From contig CAJQUW010001819.1 in NCBI GenBank assembly GCA_907163375.1, forward strand, positions 186,001 through 250,000: 64,000 nucleotides of DNA. Direction: 5' to 3'. Positions within the stretch are counted from its first letter, which is position 1. Each line of letters begins with the position of its first letter. The translations under genes and the position numbers were made by a program. This DNA is from Prostheceraeus crozeri. Taxonomy: Eukaryota; Platyhelminthes; Polycladida; Euryleptidae. The notes beneath the pieces are model-generated. The model made no database searches. It was not told the DNA's origin and saw only the letters and a list, made by a program, of their open reading frames with translations. Shown here piece by piece: positions 45,085-55,200 of this stretch.

Positions 45085-45467
45085 TTAAAATGAAGATGAA
45101 TGATATGAAAGTAGTGCTCACTGAAAGCCTTCCTCTCTTCAAAAGATTGATAGAGAGTTTACAACCTCAAGATGTAAAGGGTAGACTCGTTGCTTATATA
45201 CAGTTGAAAGATTTACAAAAACCACTTCGTTTTGGATCTTATTGCACAGAATGGATTACTCTTAGTGATCAATTTTATGGTCGTCATATGGAGAAAATTA
45301 TGGAGAGAATAGAAGAGACGTTGGAAGGAAATGCATACGTTGTTAAACATATCACGATTCAACTGACTGTGTTTACATCCACGACTTTGTTTGATCGTCG
45401 ACACATTGTGTAGATGCAATAAAGTTTTCTTTTCACTGAGTATTTTGTAATGGTGTATAGAGCAACA

Positions 45468-45695
45468 TGAGTCATTGCGCTTTGTTAGATAAATGAATGC
45501 GTCTTTGTTCGAGAAAAGGGGCGTGTCGCAACATGAGTCATTGCGCTTTGTGCATTACTATCAGGCTCTTTGTTAGATAAATGAAATTGACCCACGCAGT
45601 CAAAAGTTCACGTGTGATAACTCTGTCACATGACAAAGACAGGAAAAACGAGAAAAGGGAAACGCATGTGAGTGGAGCTAGGTCTGCTTATAAAA
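45468..45695 (+). promoter_or_regulatory. Polinton promoter with duplicated AP-1 block and TATA box
   Basis: CAACATGAGTCATTGCGCTT occurs twice (TGAGTCA at 45468 and 45534), and TTTGTTAGATAAATGAA also occurs twice. TATAAAA at 45689-45695 lies just upstream of gene 5. The duplicated block looks like a small enhancer. Confidence 0.5.
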
Positions 45696-46345
45696 CGAAC
45701 GACTGAGCGCATGGCAATCATTTCCGTCCTTGCGCTAACCATGCAGTTGCTCGGAGCCATCAACTCCTCTGCTCTCGCACTGGGTACACTGAACTCCCTT
45801 ACTTTAGCATCGGGTAAAAATGCTTTCAATCAAAAGATAACTCATCATGGAGAAGCCGTAACCATAAAAACTCCAAGTCAACGGATAGATTATCTAAAGA
45901 TTATGTCAACAAAGTATGGACTGGCCGTGTGTGTGCCGTTAGACTATTGGACACGTTACAATTCAATACTCTTGAAACATTCCTGAAAGAAAATCTCACC
46001 ATTCCCAAAGAAATTGTTCGACACAATGGGAAGCGGCCACAAGTTCCCATCATGGAAAGACGATACATGTATGTGCATATGGATAGACACTGTCTCATCA
46101 TCCATGAAAATGAGGGCAGCGAATTCGACTTACTCAATTGCAAACCACTCCCCATTTTGGGAAAAGGATTCTACTCCATCGAAATTAAAATTCAAACCAT
46201 CTACATGGGTCCGCGCAGGGACGGAAGGTTGTTGACGTTGAATCCTTATCTTGTCTCCATCACCTTTAAAAATGATGTCCATGTTGATGATGATCACTAC
46301 AGTAACACTCTCCACACACTGAGAACGCACCATCGGTCTTTGTGA
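45672..46345 (+). pseudogene. Polinton small gene 5: paralogue of gene 2, broken
   Basis: Shares with gene 2 the block GKGFYSIEIKIQTIYMGP followed by DGRLLTLNPYLVSI. The N-terminal part begins MAIISVLALTMQLLGAIN. The region reads in more than one frame and appears to have about one break. Function unknown. Confidence 0.55.
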
Positions 46346-46381
46346 GACCACGGCCTAACGGCCACCGTATCAAGAAAGAAG

Positions 46382-46792
46382 ATGTACACTCACCATGCCA
46401 CACATGAACATGACTCTCCCTCTCCTTCTTTCTTAGGCATGCCCTTCTTCACTCAAGTTTTAATCATGTGGAAATTATCAGCATGGCTCCATGTATCATG
46501 GAAAAGTCAGTGTGTTACATTTCATGATACGAAACGTCAACTTCAGATAACTCTAGAACGCTTTCATCTACGAAGGTTACATCGCGCTATCCTATCCAAC
46601 TCTTGTCGTGTCATTAATGTAGGAGACGGCATTGTATTTATTCGCATTCAAGAGATGATTCTACATAATGATCACTACTACATTGTGATTCCAAAACCCT
46701 CATGGGAAAAGTATAAAAGGGAAGTTCACTCCACCCTCATGTCATTTGTGAGTCATGCTCCCCATCCGCATCATCAACGCCATGCGAAATGA
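46382..46792 (+). CDS. Polinton small gene 6: unknown 136-residue protein
   Basis: The product includes LQITLERFHLRRLHRAIL and VINVGDGIVFIRIQEMIL, then HYYIVIPKPSWEKYKREV, ending in a His-rich tail. I do not recognise it. Its stop overlaps the start of the TBP-like gene in an ATGA, which suggests translational coupling or a compact gene order. Confidence 0.45.
   Translation: MYTHHATHEHDSPSPSFLGMPFFTQVLIMWKLSAWLHVSWKSQCVTFHDTKRQLQITLERFHLRRLHRAILSNSCRVINVGDGIVFIRIQEMILHNDHYYIVIPKPSWEKYKREVHSTLMSFVSHAPHPHHQRHAK
46712..46719 (+). promoter_or_regulatory. TATA box upstream of the TBP-like gene
   Basis: TATAAAAG lies 70 bases before the TBP-like start, inside the end of gene 6, at a distance that suits a short leader. 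An AP-1 site follows at 46749. Confidence 0.4.
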
Positions 46793-47292
46793 ATCTCAGA
46801 AGAGACATCGATTTAGAACAGTTGCATACCCATCTTCCCGATTCAGTCTATCATCGCGGTCGTCCGCAAATGTTGGTCATTCGCATGAGCAACGGTCGAA
46901 ATCTTCAAATCTTTCGCTGCGGCAAAATTCAAGTCCTAGGAAACCTTTCTCATTTCGTGATGCAGTCCATGTGTCACGAAGTCGTCAAGAAAATGCGAAC
47001 ACTCATGCCTCATCTCCGCCTGAGTCCCCTGACATTAAAGAATATAGTAGTGTCTGTTCAATTGAAGATGTTAGTGAATCTAGCCAACATTAAAACCAGT
47101 AATCATTGTATATTTTATGAAACTGAACTCTTTCCTGCTGCTCTGATTCGGAAGTGGCATCCTGTACATATTGCAGTGTTTCAAAACGGACATTGTATCA
47201 TGACTGGTTTACGTGATATCAGTAAAGTAGCTGACATTGTTAAATCTTTAATGCGTTATCTGTATGAGTCACAGTTAATAGAATCGTGTTAA
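46789..47292 (+). CDS. Polinton small gene 7: TATA-binding-protein-like protein
   Basis: This 167-residue frame looks whole and reads like the two direct repeats of the TBP core. Repeat 1: NLRRDIDLEQL, then MLVIRMSNGRNLQIFRCGKI, matching human NLGCKLDLKTI and [20 protein letters not shown]. Repeat 2: TLKNIVVSVQLKMLVNL, then FYETELFPAALIRKWHPVHI and AVFQNGHCIMTGLRDIS, matching [37 protein letters not shown] and LLIFVSGKVVLTGAK. The YE-ELFP and G---TG landmarks are kept, while the intercalating Phe pairs are not obviously all present. TBP bends promoter DNA and recruits transcription factors. TBP homologues are known in some large DNA viruses (mimivirus, African swine fever virus); I do not know it as a Polinton gene. 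Confidence 0.75.
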   Translation: MNLRRDIDLEQLHTHLPDSVYHRGRPQMLVIRMSNGRNLQIFRCGKIQVLGNLSHFVMQSMCHEVVKKMRTLMPHLRLSPLTLKNIVVSVQLKMLVNLANIKTSNHCIFYETELFPAALIRKWHPVHIAVFQNGHCIMTGLRDISKVADIVKSLMRYLYESQLIESC

Positions 47293-47311
47293 TCACATGA
47301 TGTGTTTTGAA

Positions 47312-47600
47312 TGAGTCATCGCAATGAACTATCGCCCACACTCTTGTCGGTGAAAAGGTCATCAACAAGGTTCTTCGCTTTATGATGAGTCAGCCCTATT
47401 TATAGACATGAAATGATGTCCACACACTTGTCGGTGAAAAGGTCACGCTGTCTGACGTGAGGCGCCATCGATGTTGAATGAGACGCCCACACACGTGTCG
47501 GTGAAAAGGTTGAACAAGACTGATTAGATTCGTATGACTGGCGCGTTACCACCTCATGAGTCAGAGCTATTTATAGACATGAGTCAGCAAAGTGGTTGAT
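47312..47600. promoter_or_regulatory. Polinton repeat-rich regulatory stretch: GTCGGTGAAAAGGT x3, AP-1 x4, TATA-like x2
   Basis: GTCGGTGAAAAGGT lies at 47346, 47430 and 47498, each after CCACAC-type words. TGAGTCA lies at 47312, 47386, 47557 and 47580. CTATTTATAGACATGA occurs twice (about 47396 and 47568). It follows the TBP-like gene with no coding sequence of its own. It could be a promoter cluster or a replication-related site. Confidence 0.5.
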
Positions 47601-47639
47601 GTTTCCTAAGCCGAAGAAATTGCCATGATGTTACATTCG

Positions 47640-48330
47640 CTGGTGAGGATGTTAACTTACAAACTCTAACATGGTTTTGAATTTATTTTATACTTTACCT
47701 ATCTTGCAAATAGTGAAATACTTATGACTTCATTTTATATTTCACCTATCTTACAAACTGTACAAACAGTGAAATGATTTTAACATTAATTCAAACTTTA
47801 CAATCATCAACTTTATTTCTAACTTTACGAACAGTGAAGTGATTCTAACTTCATTTACATTTCACCTATCTTACAAACGGTGATATGGTGATAATTTTAT
47901 TTCTAACTTTACAAACGTCAACTTTATTTCTAACTTTGCAAACAGTGAAGTGATTCTAACTTCATTTATATTTCACCTATCCTACAAACAGTGATATGGT
48001 TATAACTTATTTTATACTTTACCTATCTTGCAAACAGTGAGATGATTTTAACATTAATTCAAACTTTACAATCATCAACTTTATTTCTAACTTTACAAAC
48101 AGTGAAGTGATTCTAACTTCATTTACATTTCACGCATCTTACAAACAGTGACATGGGTACAACTTTATTTCTAACTCTACAATCAACAACTTTATTTGTA
48201 ACTTTACAAACAGCGAAGTGATTCTAACTTCATTTACATTTCACCTATCTTACAAACGGTGATATGGTGATAATTTTATTTCTAACTTTACAAACGTCAA
48301 CTTTATTTCTAACCCTACCCATCTTACAAA
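47640..48330. repeat. AT-rich tandem array between convergent Polinton gene blocks
   Basis: Imperfect units such as AACTTTATTTCTAACTTTAC and AGTGAAGTGATTCTAACTTC, with CATTTCACCTATCTTACAAAC, recur at least four times. A higher-order period of about 264 bases is visible (TTTTAACATTAATTCAAAC at about 47780 and 48044). The array separates the rightward genes from the leftward polymerase. Confidence 0.8.
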
Positions 48331-48474
48331 ATGATCAAAACTTTTACTTCTATCTATTGAGTGAGAATCCCACCTTTATGTCAAAAGGAAAACAACACAG
48401 TGTGTACATGATATGTTTTTCATCATCACAACCGATTTTCATAGCACCGCACATAGTTAATACTGATGGTAGCA

Positions 48475-48580
48475 GAAAACAAAGTTTTTATGGCTCACAT
48501 CACCGTAGAAAACAAAGTCACTCATGTACAGGGAGAAAACAAAGTCACTCATGTGCAGGGAGAAAACAACGTCAGGAAAA
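48475..48580. repeat. Short tandem repeat with GAAAACAAAGTCACTCATGT units
   Basis: Two near-identical 27-base units plus flanking partial copies, just outside the 3' end of the polymerase region. Confidence 0.75.
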
Positions 48581-48720
48581 ACCAGTTGATATGTAGGTCA
48601 TGATATGAAGTGATCAGGAGTTGGGCGCATCTTACAAGGCACTCACTCACAACGCCCCATAGAAAACGCCATTGAGCAAAAAGCAAAACATCAACCACAA
48701 CAGAGAGGAAGTATTTATCA

Positions 48721-51700
48721 TCAGAGATCGCCGGACGGAGGAGGAGAAAGTTTCTGTCTCTTGGGTGGAGGTAGATGAGTGTCTGGATGGCCGTACGGTA
48801 ATGAGTGATTAGGACTCATCCAGCATCGCTTGTCTTCCCAAGCTGAGAGACCTTGTTTCCTAAACGTCGTTCTTCTGACTTGATGCGACTGTGATCTTAA
48901 AATGGTCATTTCTACTTTTTTGATTTTAAGAGAATCTAAGGCATCTTGATAGTCCCTATGTGTCATTTTTCTAACGATTGACTTCGAGATGCCTTTCGCT
49001 CGTTTTATAGAAAGCTCTGAGGATTTTAGCTTCATGGAGTACATCTTGGGGAGAAGCAAGATCATCTCCTTTATCTGTTTGCCGGCACACTCATCCTTGA
49101 AGCAGCCAAGCTTCGCTTTATTTGAGGTAGAGTAAAGCGGATGGTCAGTGGGATAGTTGGAACTATCAAACTTGGGTGCTAAATATTTTAAAATGTCGTC
49201 CTGCTTGACTTGGCTCGTGGTTGTCAAAGCTAGGAAGAACATGTCTGTATCACCTCCTACTAATTCCACACGTTGGAGAAGTGGACATGTCTTAAAAGTG
49301 TTGTAAAATAACTTGTGCATTTTTAACTTGGAGTGATCCAAGACAGCTTGACCCACATAAATGGGCTTACAAAGTTCTACTTAAGATTTTAACATTTTAA
49401 AACCATTGATGTCTTCGGAAATAACATCATGGTGGCAAAACAACGGCGAGCGACATAACTTGATACTCGTTCCCGGATCAGTTACGATGCGATAGTCCAT
49501 GCGCTTTCTTACATCCTCCATGGTCTTACCAAAGAGGGCATTATTCTTAAATTTAAAGAAGTCCTTTTCGAAAGGATTCTTGGATTCAGCCCGTTTCTTG
49601 CTATTAAATTCTATATACGGTTTTAGAAAGGGCTTCTGCCTAAACTGGATAGCGCGATGGACTTTATCAAGTTGCATCCCCATACCTAGATAGAATTTGA
49701 GGATGGAATAGTGCACGATGTAATGCTGCTTGTTCAATTGGGTGAGCAACAACTTCCTAGTGGCTTTATACTTTAAGTCATTTTCCGCCTCATATTTCTT
49801 ATTGTGTTCTTCCATAAAGGGAGAGAACATATCTGGACTGACTATGCCAGATTCGGATGTCAGAGGAAAATCAACGGTCCTATTCTTAATGCAGTCTGGA
49901 TAGATGAGCTCGACTTCAAATAAATAACCTATGTCGGCCTCATCTCTCAGTGACATGATGTGTGCTGGATTGGAGAAGTGTTCAATGTCATGGGGCTCTA
50001 CCCATTGGAAGTCAGACTGTGGCAAAGGCTTGGAGAGTGCACTCCCATACAAATTATTTTGGTCTATGTACATTAAATGCGTGGTCGATCCTATGTCTTG
50101 GGTGCTGTTGACAACATGTTTGTTAAAAAATGTCAAGCCACACCTAATACCACGTTCAAATAACGTATACATTTCTGCATCTTGCAGTAAATGAATGCTT
50201 TCTTTCGTCATCTTGAAGGCTGACTGATAGGACAGACCCGGCAGACTAACAAAATGAACGGAGTCTAAAGCGTCCTGTTCTAATGGAACTTTCCTAAAAG
50301 TCTCAAACACGTCAGCCAACAGATAGACGTCTAATTTTAAGTAGGCAAGCATGTAGTCACCAAACGTGCGGCACCTAAATTCTAACCATGCTTGCTATGC
50401 ATGCCTATAATCATCCAGCGAACAGTCCTCACCCGTCAAATCATTTTCAAATTTATCGATGGACGGAAGGGATGTCTCTTTCAATGTATCCATTGAACTA
50501 AAATAACTATAAGGCAACACCCCTTTCCGTCGCATCAGACTGTCACTTATGTTGGGATAGTCTTTTTTTAAATGATGAGTGAGGGGAAGTGTTTCTAAAT
50601 TATTAGCCAACGCGGCTAAGGAAGAAGACATAAACTGGAAACTGTCTAGAAACTTTATGTCATAGAAGACAGGCTTCCCCTCCTTCGTCTTATCGACTTT
50701 GACTTTAGCAGTGATGCGCATAAATTTTTCCTTACTTTGTGCAATCACTTTGGATGACTTTCATTTTACCGAATCCATGGCGAATGATGATGTGAGCATC
50801 ATAGCATTTGAAGTTATGAAAGAGGACGGGGAGCGTTCGCCGTTTGAGCCTAAGTTTCATATTGCATTTACTGCATAAGGCAGACCTAAATTTACCACTG
50901 AGATGGCAATGGTCCCTCACTTTCTTATGTTGCTGATCATGAAAGGATGAACAGCAGCGGGGACATTCCGTGGTCTTATCAAATTTGATTTTATCGGCTT
51001 CTGTGAAGCACATTGGCTTCCTAGTTAGCTCCGTTTCATAGCGTTGATGAAAACGGGCTTTCCTATCTAAAAAGTTGAGGAAGTCTTCAACGCACTCCTC
51101 GCCTTGCCACACATGCATCTTATTTTGACTCCTATAATATGGATGCCAAACTTCATAACAGGCAATGGCTGCTGGCTCATGACTTAGGTCTTCTTGTTCA
51201 ATATAACATTCAATGTCCGCATAGATGGTACATATGGGACTGAGCTCATTGCCGTTTTCTTCATACCTACAAAATTTATCTTTGGGCATGACTTCCATTT
51301 GAAGTTTACCCCGAGAGCACCACTCGTAATGCTCTTCAAAAAATGCTTTTGATGTGAAACGCCGTGTGCAGCGATCACAGTAATAATGTTTGTCATCATA
51401 ACTTTCTTGGTGGCGATACAATCTAGAAATTTTAGGAATGCCACAATAATGGCATTCTGGGTGGTTGTCGCTATAGACTAGGAGAAGACTGACAACCCGC
51501 TCGAAGTTACTTTGGCGATTATTGTACCTAACACCCTTCAGATCTTTTTCCCAGAGATGGACGACAAACTTAATATTATTCAATTTTTCAAATTGGGCGA
51601 TGCCTTTAAAGTCTAATGTGTTGACATCTAACCCGTCAAACTTAAGCTCATCATCCCATTCACAATACTTGGTGACTCTTTGACGATGTATACCTACATC

Positions 51701-52792
51701 ATTATAGTGAAGAATGGAGAGGACGGCATACTTGAAACACTGGGACTGACATTCTACATTGATGACAGCCTTTTTGTCAGCCAGTGCTTTGGGGAGGGTG
51801 AAACAACCGCTCCCTTGTAAATTTTCTAAAAGATTTATTTTGATGTCTACCTTCTCTATCCCATCAAAGACCAGACCGCTGTCTCTTTCATTAAATTTAT
51901 TTAAATTGCTGACGAGATAGGTCGCATGTCTCTCTACCCACTCGTTTACATCACCTATGAGATCAGCAGCACAGGAGGCTATCCTAATGGTCACAGTGGA
52001 CTCTACTTCTCCCGTGCTACTGTCTACCTTATTGAAACGAGCAGTGGGATAGAACATGCCCTTAAGTAAAAATCTATCTAAACTTGCCAACATTTGATGA
52101 ATTAAGCCTATATGATTCATCAAGAAAGGATGAATGTCCTGCACAGCTTCAGAGCTTTCTAACTGATAATCGCGAACGAGCCTCTCAAGGGAAAACTTGC
52201 TCAGCCTTAGAGTGACGTTGTTGTCAGTGTAAACCTCAGTGGGATGAGTGTGACAGAGTGTGTGTGAAGAAAGAACAAACTCTGTAGGAAAGGTCTTCTG
52301 ACACGAAGAACAGGAAAAGCCGACGTGCGATGAAGGATGCTTCCTACCTGTTGTTGTCGGTGGTTGCCTCACACTGCCACAGGAACCGCCTTCGATGTGG
52401 ACTCGCAAGTTGGCGCTGTTGTAGAACGTGCGCCTACAACCTTCACACTTGGGCCGTTGAGGGATCGGTCGCCGCTTTCCTCCCCTGCAGGCGCGCCCAG
52501 CGGTGTGACGTCTCAAACTGTAGGCTGAGGCGAAGACCCCGTCACACCGCTGGCATCGAAAGTCCTCCTTCTTTTCGACTTCTATCTCCCTCTCCTCTCC
52601 GACGATCTCCAACTCCTCCTGCTCCAACAGTCTCTCCACCGACTTGACGGAGAGGAGAGGGAGGTCGGCCGCTGCAGGTGGTGGTGGCGATGCAGGGATG
52701 ATGATGGGACGGCAAGGAACGTCACCGTCCAGGAGGAAGGCCGCCAGATCTGTTGAGAAAAAGAGAAAAGAGATTAATAACATGATCAACAT
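48721..52792 (-). pseudogene. Polinton DNA polymerase B with N-terminal zinc fingers, broken
   Basis: All landmarks of a viral, protein-primed-type family B polymerase are visible in order: C2H2-like fingers (CQRCDGVFASAYSLRRH), the N-terminal domain shared with small genes 1, 4 and 9, a KKAVINVE...CFKYAVLSILH segment, exonuclease motifs (YADIECYIE, YLKLDVYLLADVF), polymerase motif A (MYIDQNNLYGSALSKP), motif B (FKFKNNALFGKTMEDV) and motif C (GGDTDMFFLAL). The open region is interrupted about three times, so this copy is broken. Upstream, minus-strand segments to about 53510 look like 5' exons with GT-AG borders, including a Pro-rich stretch at 52850-53130; introns are known in this element class. 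Confidence 0.9.
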
Positions 52793-53510
52793 TTCAAGTT
52801 TGAAGTCTTAGCCCCCCATTTCCCAATCACGGTTACTTACCATCTAAGGACTGTAACTCCGGCAGCAGGGATGGACGCGGAGGAGCCAGGAGAGGGACGC
52901 GAGCCGAGGGTGGAAGGGTCCTGGGCTTTGGTGTCGGAGGGACGTGGTGACGAGGAGCAGGGACTGGCGCAGGTACCGGAGCTGGTGGCGGTGGAGGTGG
53001 GGCGATAACGATGCCCGAGAAAGGGGTCGCACCTTGGGCGGAGGTAGATGAGCGGGAAGGTAGGGTCGGAAATTCCTCACGGTATTTCCGCCTCGCGGCT
53101 TCCTCCCACTTCTTCTTCTTCGCCATATCTGTAGAGAGAAAAGAGAGATTAGATAATGAGACAAGGATGATGCAGAGGATCTGAAACATTATAAACATGA
53201 AATGTTAAAGATACTCACACTTGCCAAGCCGCTCATAGGCTTCCCCGATTGCTCCTTGGGGGACGGGTTCCCCATTACGAATACATTCATGCACTGAAAA
53301 AGAATGACGGCAAAGATGAGCAGAGGTAAATTTGGATTTGGTTTAAACATGAACAAAATAAGGGAGGGGCTCTTGATTTTAATGAGGATGTCTACCCTAA
53401 TGATGTTAGTAATAGAGTCAATCTTGTTACAAATACTTACATTGCTCGATGGTAGCCTTCTCCATCTCAGCAGCAATGCGATAATTTTCAATTTTTGCGA
53501 ATTCCATTTT
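52793..53510 (-). other. Likely 5' exons of the Polinton polymerase gene
   Basis: Minus-strand consensus splice sites bound three short segments: one beginning MEFAKIENYRIAAEMEKAT near 53505, one with ECIRNGEPVPQGAIGEAYER near 53260, and one starting MAKKKKWEEAARRKYREEF near 53125 that runs into a Pro-rich linker (APPPPPPAPVPAPVPAP). Borders carry GTAAGT/GTGAGT donors and pyrimidine-AG acceptors. The products would precede the zinc fingers. Confidence 0.5.
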
Positions 53511-53689
53511 TGTTCGATTACAGACAGCAGATTTCAATCACTGAAAAGGAAAGATGAAAATCGTTTCATTTGCCTAGTCAACGTTTTGGAACAATCATTG
53601 AAGTGACATCTAATGAGTTACATCTCACTCTACTCTATATCATAAAGACTAACCTTTGTCGAATGGCTGAAGTACTCTGACCTGGCGAG

Positions 53690-53870
53690 AGAAAGCGTCA
53701 CGTTGAGTATGAAGTCAAACGCCCAACATGAGCAACGGCTCAGAGGTTTTGGTCTAATAAATGACGAACAACTCGTGCAACGCAATCACTCTACGGCAGT
53801 ACCCGCCGTCCCGAAGGAACGCTCGAGCAAAGGAGGTATTACAGCGATGATATGTTTTATGAGCATAAGA
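53690..53870. repeat. Internal Polinton repeat, copy 1 of 3
   Basis: Shares CCCAACATGAG, GGTTTTGGTCTAA, CCGTCCCGAAGGAAC and ATTACAGC words in order with 55755-55960, and more weakly with 55400-55600. Non-coding direct repeats of about 190 bases in the right half of the element. Confidence 0.6.
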
Positions 53871-53983
53871 TGTGATAGCAAGAGACTATTCAACTTGATA
53901 GCAAGTCAAAACAACCTGATGGCAGGAGATCACCGACACTCACCTTGTGAAAGATAACTGTGAAGAGCAGAGCTGGTGCACTG

Positions 53984-54036
53984 CCTTTTATAAGATTTTC
54001 CTAAGCGGTGAATGGATGAGACCTCTCGTCCAATCA
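53984..54036 (-). promoter_or_regulatory. Polinton polymerase-side promoter (minus strand)
   Basis: On the minus strand TGATTGG (54036-54030) precedes TATAAAAGG (53992-53984) by 38 bases, closely repeating the arrangement at 40745-40793. It points toward the polymerase exons. Confidence 0.5.
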
Positions 54037-54131
54037 CAGACGAGCTAGAGTTCCCGATGTGCGCACGCACAATTGTAACGCGTCATTGAAATCGTGTTAG
54101 GCAAAAATGTTGTTTAGCAATAGACTCAACC

Positions 54132-54584
54132 ATGACACCTGAAGTCAATACATTGAAACATGATGATTGTACGATTCGCTTTCATCAAGAGAGCTTCGGA
54201 GGCTTAATACAAGATTACATCCTTGAGTTTCAAAGGGAGGAGACAGAATTGGAAGCATGTTTAGACTACACACGAAAAATATTTACGGAGTTAATATCTT
54301 ATTTCAAAGACAGTCTCATCAAGGCTCACTTAATTGCACATGTCAATTACACTCATTTTCCAAAAGGTGAAGTAGCGGAAAGTGTTGACTTTCAATTTCG
54401 TTCCTATGGACAAGAATATGTTACTGATGCTTCTGAGTTTTATACACGACATCTGCGGAAGATTATTTCTCGTATGGACAACTTTCACGGTTACGGCGAT
54501 CATTTGCTTCTGAATAAAATAAACCATATTGTCATTGCTATTAGTAAAGTGGGTTTCAATGATGTTAAATCAAAGACCAAATGA
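54132..54584 (+). CDS. Polinton small gene 9: stand-alone relative of the polymerase N-terminal domain
   Basis: The 150-residue protein (MTPEVNTLKHDD...) looks whole. It shows IRFHQESFGGLIQDYILEF, LIKAHLIAHVNYTHF, VDFQFRSYGQEYV and FYTRHLRKIISRMDNFHGYG followed by NKINHIVIAI. This is the same motif order as gene 1 (40225), the piggyBac-split gene 4 and the N-terminal part of the polymerase. It is transcribed away from the polymerase, from the far side of the shared promoter region. Function unknown. Confidence 0.65.
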   Translation: MTPEVNTLKHDDCTIRFHQESFGGLIQDYILEFQREETELEACLDYTRKIFTELISYFKDSLIKAHLIAHVNYTHFPKGEVAESVDFQFRSYGQEYVTDASEFYTRHLRKIISRMDNFHGYGDHLLLNKINHIVIAISKVGFNDVKSKTK

Positions 54585-54599
54585 AGTATTTTTTCATGA

Positions 54600-55200
54600 C
54601 ACTTGTGTTGTGTTAAACTTTCTAGCGCTGTGGTGAACACTGTTTTCATATAACATTCTAAACTCTCATTGCAGTAGAAAACTGCTTTTAGTAAACCTGA
54701 TGAAGCTAATCTAACAGTCATGAAGTTTGAATTTTCTAATAAGGGAACATTTACCAACTGTCTCCAATAAAACTTTCTAACACTGTGAAAGTAAGTTACA
54801 AGACAATCTACACTGTGCAGTAAAACCTTTTCGATAAAACTTTCTAGTGCTGTGATGAGTTTGGTCAGTCATACAACGTCAATGATTAAACTTTATTTTC
54901 ACAAACGTGCGTTGCGGTAAATTATTTGACTACACTAACACTTGCATTTCATGACATCTGTGTTTCATAAAACATCATGATCAAACTTTTCTAACTATAC
55001 ATCAACCTGTGTTGCAATAAGACTTTTGCAAACCATGATACACTTTCTGACCTTTACTTTTACAAACATGTGTCGTAGTAAAAATAGTTGACTACACTAA
55101 CGCTAACATTTATGGCATTTGTGTTTCATAAAACACCATGATCAAACTTTCTAACTATACATCATCCTGTGTAGCAGTAAAACTTTTGTACGACACTGGC
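54600..55200. repeat. AT-rich tandem array beside small gene 9
   Basis: AAACTTTCTA-C-CTGTG words repeat, and a 161-base unit with TTTCATAAAACA-CATGATC recurs at 54965 and 55126. It resembles the array at 47.6-48.3 kb in composition and in position after a gene. Confidence 0.65.

Larger units (their letters stand above)
42489..45413 (+). pseudogene. Polinton small gene 4: polymerase-N-domain paralogue, split by a piggyBac
   Basis: The left part (MMAHRTLSNHM, GFDGFLQDWKL) and the right part (VKGRLVAYIQLKDL, RFGSYCTEWITL, FYGRHMEKIMERIEETL) belong to the same family as genes 1 and 9. A piggyBac at a TTAA separates them, so the gene is disrupted. AATAAA at 45418-45423 just past the stop fits a polyadenylation signal. 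Confidence 0.7.

Noticed and set aside
47640-48330. CRISPR-like array
   Set aside because: Repeat units are contiguous and imperfect with no unique spacers of constant length; this is an AT-rich tandem array in an animal virus-like element.
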